DNA of 64,000 nt from Arthonia radiata. Its lineage: Eukaryota > Ascomycota > Arthoniomycetes > Arthoniales > Arthoniaceae. Below the pieces are notes generated by a model, which saw nothing but the letters and a program-made list of their open reading frames with translations, made no database searches and was not told where the DNA came from. Where the stretch lies: assembly GCA_002989075.1 (NCBI GenBank), contig PSQN01000017.1:4694768-4758767 (forward strand). The letters run 5' to 3'. The translations under genes were made by a program, and so were the position numbers. Positions 11,528 to 26,180 of the stretch are shown here, piece after piece. Each line of letters opens with the position of its first letter. Positions within the stretch are counted from its first letter, which is position 1.

Positions 11528-14500
11528 TTTAGTAGTAAGAATAAGGAGCGCAATAAAGAACTTATATAGATTAGTACTACTATACTCCGATACTTAGATA
11601 TCCTATAAGAGAAGTTTAACGTAGTATCTTGTCTATAGCTAACTATACGTAAGTATAAATAAGAGACAACTATACGCTAATAATTCTATACAACGATAAG
11701 TACTTAGTTAATTACTAAGATATCTAAAGAATACAATTAATTCTAATACCTGTTTAAAGAAGCTAAATTAAACTTAGCTCTTCTAGAATATAAACTATAG
11801 GATTATATAATACCTTTATAAGAAGGTAAGACGCCAATATTCGGTTTAATATACTCTCTATCGAAAGCAGAAAATTAAGCGCTTCGCAACTATTTCGATA
11901 AAAACCTTAAGATAGAATTTATTTAAAAATTAATATTACTAGCTAAATACTTAATACTCTTTATATTAAAGAAGAATAGTAAATTACGACTTTATATAGA
12001 CTATAGACAATTAAACAGAGTAACTATTAAAAACTAGTATCTGCTACTATATATCAACAAAATTATAGACCGACTATATAACGTACAATAGTTTACTAAG
12101 TTTAATTTATAAAGAGCTTATAACTTAATCTATATAAAGAAAGGTAAAGAATAGAAAACGGCTTTCTATACTAAATATAGACTTTTTAAGTATTATATTA
12201 CACTCTTTAAACTAATAAACGCACTAGTATTATTTTAGAAACTAATTAACAACATACTTAGTAATTACTTAGATATATTTATAACTACTTATCTAAACAA
12301 TATTCTAGTATACAGCCGTATACTAAAAGAATATAAAAAATATATTAAGAAGGTATTAAAAAGATTAGCGCGTACCGATTTATAAATTAATATTAAGAAA
12401 ACTTAGTTTTATTAACAATCCGTTAAATTTCTTAGATTTATAATTACTAAGATTTAAAGATTTAAACTATTTTAATTTAGTCTATACTAAAGAATATAAA
12501 ATAATTGTAATAGTTTCTTAGTTTTGTTAACTACTATAAACGATAGATATCTAACTTTAGCTAAATTATAGTACCGCTGTCTTAATAAATAAAATAATCG
12601 ATAGAATTCTTTTAGACGTAGAAGAAACAATTAGTATTTAAAGAGCTTAAGGAAGCTTTTAAGATTAAATCTGTACTAGTAATATTTAACTCTAACTTAC
12701 TAATTATTATAGAAATAGACGCGTTAGACTATATAATTAGAGTATATATAAGTTAAAATAATAAGAAAAGAAAACTTAGACTAGTAGCTTTTTACTTAAA
12801 AAAGATATTATCTATAGAATAGAACTATAATATTTACAATAAAGAGCTCTTAGCTATTATAACAGCATTTAAAATATAGCGAGCTTACCTAAAAGGAGCA
12901 AACTATATAATTATAGTATATATAGACTATAAGAATCTAACTTACTTTACGACAATAAAGAAACTTAACTATAGATAAGTTAAATAGTTAGAAACTATAG
13001 CTCTATACAACTTTATTATTATCTACAAGAAGGGTTTTAAAAATAATAGAGCCGACGCTCTAAGCCGACGTTCTAATTATCTTAATAACAAGAAATATAT
13101 TAAGTACGCAATATTCTAAGAACACAATAATGAGATTAGATACAATTAATTAGCTATAATAATTAAGTTTATTATTAAACTAGACAGTCAAATCCTAAAT
13201 ATTCTAAACGACTCTAAAACTTACTAGAAAAACGAGAAACAATACTTAAAATTAACTAAGAACAGTAAAGGCTATTACAAATTTTAAGGTAAAATTTATA
13301 TTCCGAGAAATCTAATCCGACACATTATTAGTAACTTCTATAAAAACCTAATAAAAGGACACAAAAGTATCGATAATACTATAGAAAAGATTATAAGAAC
13401 CTACTATATCTCGAGAATCTAATACTACGTTAAGAATTATATTTAAGAATACAACGTATATATAAGAACTAAGCACCTAAAGTATTTACTATACAGTAAA
13501 CTATAGCTACTAAAGATATTTAAGAGGCTATAATATACAGTCTTACTAGATTTTATTATTAAGCTACTAATATCTAAGAATTTACTTATAAAAGTAGCTT
13601 ACGACGCTATTCTAGTTATATACAATAAACTAATAAAGTACGTATACTTTGTATCTTATAAAGAAGTTAGCAATTTAGAACAATTAGTATATATATTCCT
13701 TTAAATTATCCTAGCAAACTATAGTTAACTACAAAGAATTGTCTTAAACAGAGACTAAAAATTTGTCTTACAATTTTAGATATCTTTAATACAATAACTA
13801 GAAACAAAATAGAAGATATCTATATTATTCTATCTATAAATAAACAGACAGACAGAATAGATAAATTAAATACTAAAATAGTACCTTCGGGTATATATTA
13901 ACTATTAGCAAAACGACTGAGTATAATTACTACTAGTAGCGTAAGCCGCGTACAATAATACAAAAAATAATATAACTAAGATAACTCTGTTCTATGTCTT
14001 ATACAGCTATTACCCTTTTTAAAGGAGATAACTGTAAAATACTACAAAAAATAAATTAGCTATACAAATAGCTACAAGCATAAAAACTCTATATCAGCAG
14101 TTAAAGTTTAACAGCAAGTTTATTAGCAAATAAACAAAAAAATAGTATAATAAGTTAAAAACTGTCCTAAATATAAGTATAAAAGAAGAGAAGAGAGCTT
14201 ACTTACTTATAAGAAATATAAAAACTATTAAACTAAGCAAGAAACTTAACTATACTAAGACAAAACTATTTAAAATCTTACAGCAATTAGAATCTATAAT
14301 ATTTAAACTTAAATTTCTAAAGACAATAAAAATATATTCTATATTCTACGTAGCGCTGTTAAAACTAGCCTACTCTTAAGAAGTAAAACAATTTAACTCA
14401 GAAATTCTTTCTAATAACTAAGAACCTAAGTATAAGATTAAAATAATTCGAGCCTATAAACAATACCGAGGTAAACGATAGTATCTTATAAAATAGAAAG

Positions 14501-14587
14501 GATACTCTAAATATAAAAATTAATAGAAACTAAAATAAAACCTAACTAACTATAAAGATACTATTCAACAATATTGAAACTAGAATG
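11528..14587 (+). pseudogene. A1 pol remnant: RT, RNase H, integrase, chromodomain
   Basis: This continues the A1 coding region after D. RT lies at about 11980-12300 (LRLYIDYRQLNRVTIKN, then YLNNILVYS where YLDD is expected). RNase H is at about 12690-12740 (IEIDALDY for ETDASDY). Integrase has a His-His zinc finger at about 13310-13390 and NRD.KFVLQF at about 13740-13775. A chromodomain lies at about 14455-14530 (YRGKR.YLIK.KGYSKY). Family knowledge: the chromodomain steers integration towards heterochromatin marks, which fits the nested stack. RIP-inactivated. Confidence 0.87.
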
Positions 14588-15169
14588 TTAATTAGTTATA
14601 GCAGCACTAATACTCTAATTTACTATCTAGTGTATCTTATTAGTACTTAAATTACCCTTAAACAAGCTAGTTTACTACGTTATAGAACTACTATCTAACT
14701 TTAAGTAGGAATTACCCTAAAAGTTAATAAATAATCTGTTCGAATATTTAAATATATTGCTACTAGCTATTAACGCGGCAAACTTCTCTTATTCTAACAA
14801 TTTATTTTAAGCTAACTTTGCTGCTATCCGCGTACAAGTCTTTTTAACCTTCTTTTTTAACTTTCGGATCTTAAATCAATTACGCTGCACAGCCGCAATT
14901 AATACTGCTATCTATACCTTTAACGTACGTAATTAGCGCTTTATACGCTAAAGAATAGCCGACTAAAAGGAATATTAAGAATAAATTAAATGCACTACAA
15001 CTAAGTTAGTTTTAAGTATTATAGAAGGATAGTAAGTAGATATACTATCTACTATTAATATCTATAAATTATAACTCTTTTTGTTCCAAGTATATACTAA
15101 ATATATTATCTTTTTAAACTAAACTATATATCTTTTCTTAGTTAATATATATTTAAAATAAAAAGGTAT
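14588..15169 (-). pseudogene. Antisense Zn2Cys6-like gene of A1
   Basis: Exon 1 is 15169-15046 (124 nt; start codon now ATA). The 51-nt intron is 15045-14995 (donor GTATAT, branch CTAAC, acceptor TTGTAG). Exon 2 is 14994-14588 (407 nt, TAA stop). Exon lengths equal those in D, A0 and A2. The Cys positions now read Tyr (TAT). The coiled-coil part includes KIRKLKKKVKKTC. See the D copy for the domain description. Confidence 0.72.
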
Positions 15170-15355
15170 TTTAATACCGTAGACTTTAATTAGCAGGTAT
15201 TAGCTATACTTCTTATTAGAACCTATAGTAACAGATTTTATATAAAGTATAGCAACTTACAGATTAGTTACAGAAGAAGAGACAATATATAACTTATAAA
15301 TATTTAGCGAGCTAAGGGTTAATTAAGAACAATTTAACTAAAAGAGAGGAAATTA

Positions 15356-15826
15356 TATTATAAATACTAGCCTTAAACAGCTTAGCGTATATTTAAGTAT
15401 TAACTACCGCTAGTTATTTTAGCTCTACTAGTATTGTTTCTAACTAAGCTTATAAACATACTATAGGTATTATTAAATAAAATAGCTATAAGAGCTTATA
15501 TTCTTTATAAACTTAATATAAATCTTATTAAGTTAGTAAATATAAAGAAACTTCTCTATATATCTTAAACTATATAGCTAAACTAATAACTAACCTTAAA
15601 ATAAACTTTAGTTTATTAATTTAATATTTAAATATAAGTTTTTTAACTATATTTAAGTAACATACTTTACCTTCTATTTACTTTAGTTAAGCTTCTTTTA
15701 TCTTTTATAATCTATTTCGCCTCTCCTATCTTTTAGTCTTTAGTATATAAGATACCTACTACTAAGGTCAATAAGTATATAAGGTAAGTAAGCCTTAGTT
15801 TGGTTCTTCTAGCGACCGGCGTTATA
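15356..15826 (+). repeat. 3' LTR of A1
   Basis: 471 bp, preceded by the polypurine tract AAAAGAGAGGAAA. It ends GCGTTATA at 15826 and is followed by the TSD AATTA. Confidence 0.9.
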
Positions 15827-18264
15827 AATTAGTTCTTAAATAACAATACTATAGTTTTATTTACCGTATCTTATATAAATAGCGAGGTATACAAATAGTT
15901 TAACTTTTATCTTAAGGATTATCTCTATAAGACACCTAACAAACAACAGAAAGAGACTAACGAGCTCTTCTTTAGCTTTACTGCGTTCTAGTAAAAGCTT
16001 CAATAGATGTATAGGGATATCGACTCTAAACGTACTACTGTACGTAAACTTAAGATACTCTGTTAAATAGGACCAGCTAGCCGATACGCTGCTAAGTTTC
16101 TACGATATACTAACTAAACTAGATAGAATAAAGAACCCTTAGTCGACGCCTTTTATAAAGGCCTAAAGAACTATATTAAGGAAATTATTTATATCTATAA
16201 AGAAAAGTTTACTGAACTAGAAAAATTTATAGAACGAGCCAAAGAAATTAACGACAGTAACTTTATACGTCAATTAAAAAAGAAGGAAACTAACTTAGAT
16301 AAGTTTATCTAAACTCGGAGTAAGTATAATTTACAACAAAATTGAAGTAATCTAATAAAACTAGACTTTATAAAGCTTCGTAGAAAACTAAATAACTAAG
16401 AAACAGAATATAGAATAAAGAATAAGCTATACTTATATTGTAGAAAACTAGGGCATTAATTTAAAGAATTCTATTTTAAGAAATAACAGTTCAACGGTAT
16501 TAGACGAAGTAGGTACAATAATCGATCTTAGAAAATCCGCTTGCTACGACAATAGTTCAATATAACTATCTAGATATTAATAAACGATAGCTACAATAAG
16601 GGAATAGACTTACTAGCAATCTTTGCTAACCGCTGGTACGTAAACCTAATCGAGAGTTGTCTTCTTTAAGAATTAAAACTCCTACTAAAGATTAATTAGA
16701 ATTAATATAAGTACGTTACTAGACTAATAAGGAAGCAGAAAGATATCTATTAGAGTGTCTTTTACGACTAAGAAGATATTTACTAGAATACTTCTAATAG
16801 AAAGCGTAATAAGCTAAACTTATTTAATTTATATAAAAACTAGAATACTGATAGTAAGTTATAGGAAGAAACAAAAGAACGACAGACAAAATAGGAATAA
16901 TAAAACCTATAGAACTAGAACAACATTAACCGCACTATTCTAAGGTATTAGATATAGAGTACCGTTATACTATATAAAATACTATCTTAGACCGCGTACT
17001 ACAATAACAATTGTACGATCTATAAACTCAATAAATTAAGATTAGAATAATAGCTAAAGAAACTAATATCTCTAAAACAAGATTTAATACAAGAACTAAA
17101 CCTTATTCAAGGACAATCTAGATTATCTTACTTAAAAACTTAAGAGAAATTTAAGGAAGAACAGACTATAGAAGCTAAGTAAGATAGCAGCTACAATACG
17201 TTATAGATAAGACAACAACTTAAAGACAAAAACATAGATTTTAATAGTATAGAATCCTCTCTTAAGAACAATACTACCTAGAAAGAACAAACTTTAATCC
17301 GTTAGAAAGGAATAATATAGAGACTTTGTTAGTTAGCCTTCTATAATAAAAAGTTAAGCGCTAATAAAGATATTAACGATATTCTAAAATATATTTACTT
17401 ACGTCTATAACAACTAGTAGACTATCTTATTAGAGGTCTAGAATTACATAGTTAGTACTAATATCTTCGACTAACAATATATAACCTACAAACACAATAA
17501 GTTTTAACTAGCAATAGTTATATAATTAAAGTAGAGATTATAAACAATAAACTAAATATTATAATAAAAGTAGTACTAAGACATTTAGTATAGAAATGCT
17601 TATAATAAATTAACCGACAATAGATTTTAATATCTAAAATACTTTAGAACGTATATAATTAACAGAAAAAAGACTAGATCGACTACTTTAAGGGTAGTAG
17701 TACCGGCTTATCTAACGGTTAGACTCTCTAAGAGTCTAGCTCTATATAAGCTTAGCTACCTATAGAACATATTTATATACTTAGACAACAATAAACTATA
17801 TAAATATTAAAATTATAATCGATTTAAACGTAATAGACAACTTTATCTTAATACGCTACGTTAAAGAGTACTATATATAAACACAAAAAAAGAAATTACT
17901 CTACATACTATCTAGCTTTTAAGAAATAGAAGAAAGAGTTAACTATAAGACTTTACTAATAGATATAACTATTAGAAACTATTAAGAAGAAATTATTTAC
18001 AATATTATAGATATTAACTAGCACTATATAGTACTAAGTATACTTTAGTTATAACAATATAACATAGAAGTAGATTAGAGAACTAAGAAACTCCTCTTTA
18101 CTAAATATAAGTACTTTAAATAAGAGTCGTTCTATAGAATAAATACTCTATAAGCTATTTTTAATAGTAAAGATAAAGAGCGTAATAAAGAACTTATATA
18201 GGTAAGTACTACTATACTCTAACAACTAGATATCTTATAAGAGAAGTTTACTATAGTATCTTAT
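15827..18264 (+). mobile_element. Ty3 chromovirus A0, segment 2 (gag and protease remnant)
   Basis: This continues A0 after A1: the sequence AATTAGTTCTTAAATAAC matches A1 at about 1907. It carries a RIP-damaged gag, a CCHC knuckle at about 16430-16485 and retropepsin at about 17815-17850. It ends at the insertion of B (TSD CTTAT, 18260-18264). Confidence 0.85.
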
Positions 18265-18716
18265 TGTAACGACTATATAACTAGATCTCCAAACCAGCCT
18301 TACAATAGATTTTCTAAATAGAAAAGACTAGTATTACTAGCTAGACTTAGTATTAAACCAGGTAGATTATATATAGAACGAACCCGCTAAACTAAAGCAA
18401 CCCGCTAGAGAGTTTAGCAGGGATATAGAATAAAGGCTACAGCTATAAACTATATAGCTACAATAGCAGACTATCTCTATAGACTAATATCGGTTAACTT
18501 ATTACTCTATCTCAAACTTAATTACTTATAACAGTAACGTGTCTCGTATCTTTTATGTTTAACAGTTTACTGTTGTATTAGACTATTGCCTTAATTCTTA
18601 AACTAAAGCCTTAATTAATTGTTTATACTATATATATTGTACTTGTCTTTTATTATCGTCTCTATCTTTTAAACCTATAACCTCTATGCTAGGAGATATA
18701 ATCTAGCAGCGTTATA
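18265..18716 (+). repeat. 5' LTR of B
   Basis: 452 bp, TGTAACGAC to GCAGCGTTATA. CTTTAATTGATCGC follows at the primer-site position; it starts with CTTTAA as in families A and D. Confidence 0.9.
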
Positions 18717-21700
18717 CTTTAATTGATCGCTAAAAGATAACAACCGACAAAGAAAAAGATATATATTCTTCTATTTTATAACTAACTCTAAACGTAAGGT
18801 TCTATTAGAAGATATATTTTTATTAGATAAGAAGGAACGCCGATTAGTAAGACGTTTACTTAGTTTAGCAACATTAGTACGAAGTATACCTACGTTATCT
18901 TAAGGACGTATCGAAAAGAAATTAATATTAGTAAGATACTACGCTAAACAGCGTAACAGAATTTTTAATATACTTAAACAATTTATACTAAACATACTAA
19001 AACAATTTATAATCGAACTAATTAATATTTAAGATAATAAAGACTTAGACGATACATCTAATAAAATAACTATAGTTAGAATTAAACTTTATTTAAACGA
19101 TTATATAGCTTTAGAACTATTTCTAATACTTTATAAACTTACTTTTATACTTAACTTATCTAAGTTTAATAATAATACAAAGAAGGTTATATTTATAGAA
19201 TTATAACTTAAAGGAGGACTACTATAGTAGTTCTTATTAATTTTATAAGACCGATTAACAAACAGAGAACAAGCTAAGTAGAAAACAAAGATACTTTTTA
19301 TTCACACTAATTATATCTCGATACTTAGAGACATATATAGTAGGAAAGACTCTAAAAAGAATACTTAATTTAAAATTTAGCGACTTCAGTAAGGTAATAT
19401 ACTAGCAGCACAATACGCTAGTAAGTTTATATAATTTATCTATCTTACGGAATTTAAAGAAGAAGCACTTATAAATTAGTTTTATTAAAAACTTAACAAA
19501 GATATTAAAAATATGTTTATATATTAAAATAAACTAATATCTCTACTTATATTTAGAACCTACGCTATTAAGTTAAATAAACGGAACTAAAAATAATAAC
19601 GTAAGAAATAAAGATTCTAAAATACTTAGATATTTAATACTTTTAAATAGCGTAATACGAGAGTTACTAAATCTATAGACCTTAACGCCTTCTAAAAGAA
19701 ACCTAGAAAGTAATATAGCAAACTATCTAATAAGGATAGAAAGCACTAACTTACAAATAACCTCTATCTTTACTATAGTAAAGAGGAACACCGAGCAAAC
19801 AAATACTACACTCTAAAATTAAAGAAACAGTTTTACTTTAAGAAGCTTTTAGTACTTATAAGAAGAAGCGGATATTAATAGAAACAGTTATAAGAGAATT
19901 TAAAGCTTAAAGTACTAGCAACCTACTCTATTAAGGATAATAATAGTAAACAATTATAATTGTTTACTCTATAGGAAGCAATAGAGTTTAAAGTCAACGT
20001 ACCTGCTTAAAAGAAATATATCTAAAAACATTATATTTCTTAGAAATTTATAACTATACTTTTTACTAAGTATAAAAATAACAATGTTGAAGCAGAAAAT
20101 CTACTATACTAACTTACCGGAGATAAGTAGTATAAGCTAACATAGCAAGAAATAAATAAATAGACAGATAATAAAGAATAAAGAAACCCTCTAGAACTAG
20201 TTTAAAAAAACAATAAATAGACTATCTTAGTTAGAACTCTTCTTAGAAGTAATATAAACTAGAACGATATATTTAAAATATACGACTATATTACAAATCT
20301 ACAATACTTTAACGACAATATAGACAAAACTTAAGATAAAAGCTATAAATCTAATAAATCTAATAAATCTAATAAATCTAATATTAAAGTATATAACAAT
20401 ATAGACGTTACCTTTAGACAAATAAAATAAGTTAATATTATCTTTCTATTGCAATTACTAATTATAAACCTATTTGCAATAGTTATAATCTTATTAGACT
20501 AGACGGTAATTGCACTCTTTAAAGAAAACAATAAATAGAATATCTAGATTATTAAACGTTCTAGCCTAGACGATATTAAATTTAGATAGGCAGTACTACG
20601 AGAGATAGGACAACGGTAGTTTCTAGTTCGACTAAGATAACAATTAGAAAACACTAATATCGCCTTAACAGAGAGATTAGTACGACGACTAGTATCTCTC
20701 TATCTAAACTCTGTTCCTTTACTTAAGAAAGACGAGGTTAAGAAAGAGTAAAAATTCTACTTAACGGAACACTAGTAACTACAATAATCGATATCGACGC
20801 TATAGAAAATTTTATTTATCTAGACACCGTTAAGAATATTAAAGAAAAAATATAGAAAAATAAGAAAACTTATTAGTTGCAAGTTACTAATAGTACAGAT
20901 ACAGCGTATTAAAACGGCTTAATTATACATAAAGTTAGAACTATTATAAAGACAGAAAATATAAAAACTAATATTGTGTTATACGTAATAAATATAGAAA
21001 CTTATTAAGTTATCTTTAGAACGCTATTTCTTAACAAGCACTTACTAACATAGAGACAAATACTAACACAATTTACGATTCGCAATGTAAATAATATTAA
21101 CCGGCATAAAGAAAGATTATCTATACTTAGTAGTTAAAAAGACAATTTATAGAATAAAACCTTTCTATACGACAATTTATTTCTATATAGAATATATAAA
21201 TAAGTAAAGAAGACAATTTATATAGCAATAACAATAGACTTAAGCCTAACTTTACTTATCGAGTATTAATAGTACAAACAAGTTTTTTAAGAAGACGTCG
21301 ACAATAAGCTTTTAAAGTATATATCTTAGAACTATAAGATTAAACTTAAATCTAATACTAATTCTAGAGGAACAAAGCTCTATAAAATAAGCTTAGTACT
21401 TTGAGAGGAATATCGAAAATATATCGAAAAGCTACTTAAAAAGAGATTTATTCGAAGATCTAAAGCCTTAATAGCCTATTTACTGTTCTTCGTTCTAAAG
21501 AAAGGAAGAAAGATTCGATCTATCGTTAACTATAGATTACTTAATAATATTATACAAAAGGATAGATACTTATTGCCTCTTATAGAAGATATACTTAACT
21601 GTCTTTAGAAAGCAACTTAGTTTATAAAAATAGATCTATAAAGAGTATATAATTTAATCTAAATTAAAGAAGAAGATAAGTAGAAGATAGCCTTTAAGAT

Positions 21701-23945
21701 AATCTTAGGTATATATAAATACCTTGTAATGCTATTTAAACTTAGTAACGCTCTAGCAACATTCTAAAAATATATTAATAACGTGTTATATAAGAACCTC
21801 AATATTTACGTTCTTGCTTATATAAACAATATTATTATCTTCTTTAAGATATTAAAGGAATATAAGAAATATATTAAATAAGTTCTAAATTAGCTTTAAA
21901 AGTATAAACTCTAAGTAAAACTCGCTAAGTACGAATTTTACGTTAAAAAAACAAAGTTTCTTAGATACTAAATTAGTAAAGAATACATTAAGATATTAGA
22001 AGAGAAAGTAAGAGCTATTAAAAAATAGCTAACACTAAAATTAATTAAAGACATTTAGTCTTTTCTCGGCTTTAGAAACTTCTATAGAAAGTTTATAAGA
22101 AACTACTTTAAAAGAGGAAAAGCCCTTACTAAGCTAATAAGAAAGAGAATTCTATTTGTGTAGGAACAACCTTAGTAAGAAGTATTTAAGAAGCTTAAGT
22201 TATAGTTTATATTGAAACTAGTATATATTCTATTTTACTATAAAAATCTAATTATAATCGAAACCGATGCGTTAAATTACGCTATTAGAGTATACTTAAA
22301 CTAACTTAAAAAAGGAAAGCTATACTTAGTTGTATTTTACTTACAAACAATAATAAATTTAGAACTTTAGTACAATATCTACAATAAAGAGCTACTTAAA
22401 ATAGTTAAAGCGCTTAAATATTAGAAACTCTACTATATTATAGCTAAATACTAAATTTACGTTATTACGAACTATTAAAATTTTATATACTTTATAAGTA
22501 TAAAGGTTCTTAACAGACGACATATATAATAAATAGAAGAGCTTATAAACTTTAACTATTAAATTATTTATACTAAAGGATTAGAAAACGGACGAGTAGA
22601 TATACTTAGTAGACAACTAAACTACTTAGAAAACAAGAAACAGTTCTTATACGCTATATTTTAAAAAAACTAAGATAGTTTATTAAAAAACAATAAATAT
22701 ACGCTCGTAACAATCCTTACAATTAAATAAAGGCTATTAAAGAAATAAATTCTTTAAGCTTATAAATTGAACCTATACGTTAAGATATATAATAAGCATT
22801 ACAAGAATAATTTTTTTATTTATATAAAAGAAAAGGTCTACGTTTCTATAGCGCTATAGAAAGAACTTATTTATAAACATTATAAAGCAGAATACTGAGA
22901 AATAGGATTAACGATTAAAACAATATAATAGCGATATTTTATTCTTAAACTACAAAACAAAATTACAAGACTTATAAACGACTACAATATTTATAAGAAA
23001 AGTAAATATAAACGTTATAAACCTTATAAATTACTATAACTATTAGAGGCCTTAGAGGCTCTATAACATTTAATTACTATAAATTTTATTACTAACTTAT
23101 TTAAATTAAAAGAACTAGAAAATACTACGGTATACAATACTATCTGTGTAATAGTAGACAGGCTTACAAAGTACGCGTACTTTATACCGGTAGTACGAAT
23201 AAATATAGCAGAGAACCTTATATTTATTTTGTATCGAGTTATTATTATAGTATATAGCGTATCTAAAGAAATAATCTCTAACAGAAATAAACTCTTTATA
23301 TTAAAATTCTAGACTTTACTTATAAAGCTTATAAATATTAAGTACAAGCTATCAATATTATTTTATCTTTAAACAGATAGACAAACTAAACAGACTAACT
23401 AGACGCTTAAATAGTTTTTATACGCATACGTTAACTATAAGCAAAACAATTGGGTATTACTACTACTACTCGTATAGTTCGTTTACAATATAAACTATAG
23501 TTCTTTTACAGACGAAATACTGTATTACGCAAACTATAGACTCTATTCTATTCTTATACACAACTTATTGGTCTTAGACATTTTTTTAAAAAAAGTAAAG
23601 ATCTTAAAGAATAAGCTAATAGCTTTATACAAGTAATTAACCCTTAAAATTACTTTTGTGTTATTAAAATAGAGTTATTAAGCTAATAAATATAGGTTGT
23701 ATAAATCTAACTTTAAGAAGAAGAACAGTGTTTACTTCCGCTATAAATATATTAAGACAAAAAGACTAAACAGCAAGTTAGACTATATAAAGCTTAAGCT
23801 ATTTAAGATTAATAAGAAACTAAAACTAGTTACGTTTAAACTTAAACTTCTAACAACAATACGTATACATTTAGTCTTTTATAAGTTATTACTAGAACTA
23901 GTACTTAATATTAAACTACTAGGACCTATTTACTTAGACAATTAG
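18717..23945 (+). pseudogene. B gag-pol remnant
   Basis: Zinc knuckle at about 19765-19815 (LYYSKEEHRANK; two Cys expected at Tyr), retropepsin at about 20755-20835 (IIDIDAIENFI), RT with AYINNIIIF at about 21810-21850, RNase H at about 22245-22300 (IETDALNYAI), integrase at about 22850-23450. The last part, 23697-23945, is still open for 82 codons and encodes the post-integrase region with LVFYKLLLEL, where Ty3 elements usually have VFHVSLLEP. This stretch is a relic of pol, not a separate gene. Confidence 0.85.
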
Positions 23946-24073
23946 ATATAGAAACTAGAAATATAAAGTAAAAGAAATACTCGACGACCGCAAACAGAAA
24001 GAAACGTACTAGTACCTTGTTAGATAGAAGAAATACTCTAACAGTAAAAATTTATAGAAACTAGTTAAAAATC

Positions 24074-24585
24074 TTAAATGTTGCTAGTATCTTCTAAACT
24101 AGTATTAATAGAGTTAAGCTAACTTAATAGAGTCTCGTTAACAATAAACTTTATACCGCTTAGCATTAACTAGTTATATTCTAACTTAATTATTAACTTC
24201 TTCTATTTTAGCAACTTATCTTAAGTATTTAAATCGATACGCTCTTTATTTAAATCGGCTAACTCTTACTTAATTGTAAGCTTAGCTCGCTTAGTATTTA
24301 ACTCGGCTTATTAAGCTTCTACTCTCTTACAACGCGTAATACGCGCTTCTTTATTAGCCGAATCTAAACGTCTTTAAATCTTATTACTTTAAGAATTAAA
24401 TACCTTTACTATAAGATAAGTTAGTATGAGCTAAATACAGAATAACGAGTAAAATACGGACCATTAGCCTAGATAATTGCTACGTTATAGCGCTTCTCTT
24501 TCTTAATACAAGGAATACAAGTAATCTTTTGGTATACAAAATAACACCTCTTTAACTATCGAACACAGTTTAAATAAGAAGGTAT
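24074..24585 (-). pseudogene. Antisense Zn2Cys6-like gene of element B
   Basis: Exon 1 is 24585-24462 (124 nt, the same length as in A and D; start codon ATA). The 53-nt intron 24461-24409 has donor GTCCGT, branch CTAAC and acceptor TTATAG. Exon 2 starts at 24408; the first in-frame TAA (24076-24074) is also TAA in B', so it may be the true stop (152 aa), but it could be a mutated CAA. Cys7, Cys14, Cys23 and Cys26 are intact; positions 4 and 33 read Tyr. The spacing C-x2-C-x6-C-x8-C-x2-C-x6-C is identical to family A/D. The tail is charged (KEARITRCKRVEA, DLNKERIDLN), probably coiled coil. Confidence 0.75.
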
Positions 24586-24799
24586 ATTATTAAGAATAAC
24601 CTAAGGCTTGTTTAAGAACTAAAAGGATTTATACGAAGATTTAGAAAGTAGCTTCTAACAGCGAGATTTAGTAACAGTACTATAAAATTTTAATATAATA
24701 ACTTATAGAAAAGAAAATACTAAAGACAATAGATAGACTTATAAGTATTTATAGTGCAGTTAGTTAATTAAGAATAATTTAACCTTAAGAGAGGAATTG

Positions 24800-25251
24800 T
24801 ATAACAGCTATATAACTAGATTCTCAAATTAGCCTTACAATAGATTTTCTAAATAAAAAAGACTAGTATTACTAGCTAAACTTAGTATTAAACTAAACGG
24901 GTTACGTATAGAATAAACCCGCTAAACTAAAGTAATCTACTAGAGAGTTTAGTAGAAATATAGAATAGAAGCTACAGCTATAAACTATATAGCTACGATA
25001 GTAGACTACCTCTATAGACTAATATTAGTTAACTTATTACTCTGTCTTAAACTTAATTACTTATAATAGTAACGTATCTTCTACCTTTTACGTTTAATAG
25101 TCTACTATTGTGTTAGACTATTGCCTCGGTTCTTAAACTAAAGCCTTAATTAATTGCTTATACTATATATATTATACTTGTCTTTTGTTATTGCCCCTAT
25201 CCCTTGAGCCTATAACCTCTATGCTAGAAGATACAATCTAGCAGCGTTATA
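24800..25251 (+). repeat. 3' LTR of B
   Basis: 452 bp, TATAACAGC to GCAGCGTTATA, preceded by the purine-rich AAGAGAGGAA. Confidence 0.9.
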
Positions 25252-26180
25252 CTTGTCTATAGCTAACTATACGTAAGTATAAATAAGAGACGACTATACA
25301 TTAACAATTCTATACGACAACAAGTACTTAGTTAATTACTAAAATACTTAAGAAATACGATTAATTTCGATATCTATTTAAAGAAGCTAAGCCGAACTTA
25401 GCTCTTTTAGAATATAAGCCGTAGAATTATACAATACCTTTATAAGAAGATTAAACGCTAATATTTAGTTTAATATACTTTCTATTAGAAGCAGAAAATT
25501 AAACGCTCTACGACTATTTTAATAAAAACCTTAAGAAAGGTTTTATCCAAAAATTAATATTACTAGCCGAATATTTAATACTCTTTGTACCGAAGAAAAA
25601 TAGTAAACGACAACTCTATATAGATTACTAACAACTAAACAGGGTAACTGTTAATAACTAATATCCGCTACTATATATTGATAAAATTATAGATCGATTA
25701 TACGACGTACAATAGTTTACTAAGTTTAATCTACAAGAAGTCTATAACTTAATTTATATAAAAGAGGATAAAGAGTAGAAAACAGCCTTCTATATAAGAT
25801 ATAGACTTTTTAAATATTGCGTTATACCCTCTAAGCTAATAAACGTACTAGCATTATTCTAGAAACTAATTAACAATACGCTTAGTAACTATCTAAATAT
25901 ATTTATAACTGCTTATTTAGACAATATTTTAGTATATAACTATATACTAAAAGAATATAAGAAACATATTAAAAAGGTATTAGAAAGATTAATATATACC
26001 GATTTACAAATTAATATCGAGAAAACCTAGTTTTACTAATAATCTGTTAAATTTCTTAGATTTATAATTACTAAGCACGGTCTTTAAATAGAAGATTTAA
26101 AGATTTAATTTGTTTTAACCTAGCTTATACTAAAAAATATAAAATAACTATAATAGTTTTTTAGTTTTACTAACTATTAT
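25252..26180 (+). mobile_element. Ty3 chromovirus A0, segment 3 (RT remnant)
   Basis: This continues A0 after B and matches A1 at 11632-12530. It holds the RT core at about 25610-25950, including the YLDD equivalent AYLDNILVYN. It ends with TSD ATTAT (26176-26180) before the solo Copia LTR. Confidence 0.85.

Larger units (their letters stand above)
1212..15826 (+). mobile_element. Ty3 chromovirus A1 (full length, split by element D)
   Basis: Complete element with two 471-bp LTRs (1212-1682 and 15356-15826) and a 5-bp TSD AATTA on both sides. It is inserted in the gag region of A0 and is itself split by D at 4232/11523. Without D it measures about 7.32 kb. Gag, protease, RT, RNase H, integrase and chromodomain follow in the Ty3 chromovirus order. 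All frames are broken by RIP-type stops, so it cannot move by itself. An antisense gene lies between the chromodomain and the 3' LTR. Confidence 0.92.
18265..25251 (+). mobile_element. Ty3 element B (full length, 6987 bp)
   Basis: Two 452-bp LTRs and TSD CTTAT/CTTGT (18260-18264 and 25252-25256; one RIP-type transition). It is inserted in A0 after the protease region. Gag, PR, RT, RNase H and integrase are recognisable, but I see no chromodomain. It is a second family, distinct from A and D in LTR and protein sequence, and shares with them the antisense Zn2Cys6-like gene. All frames are broken. Confidence 0.92.
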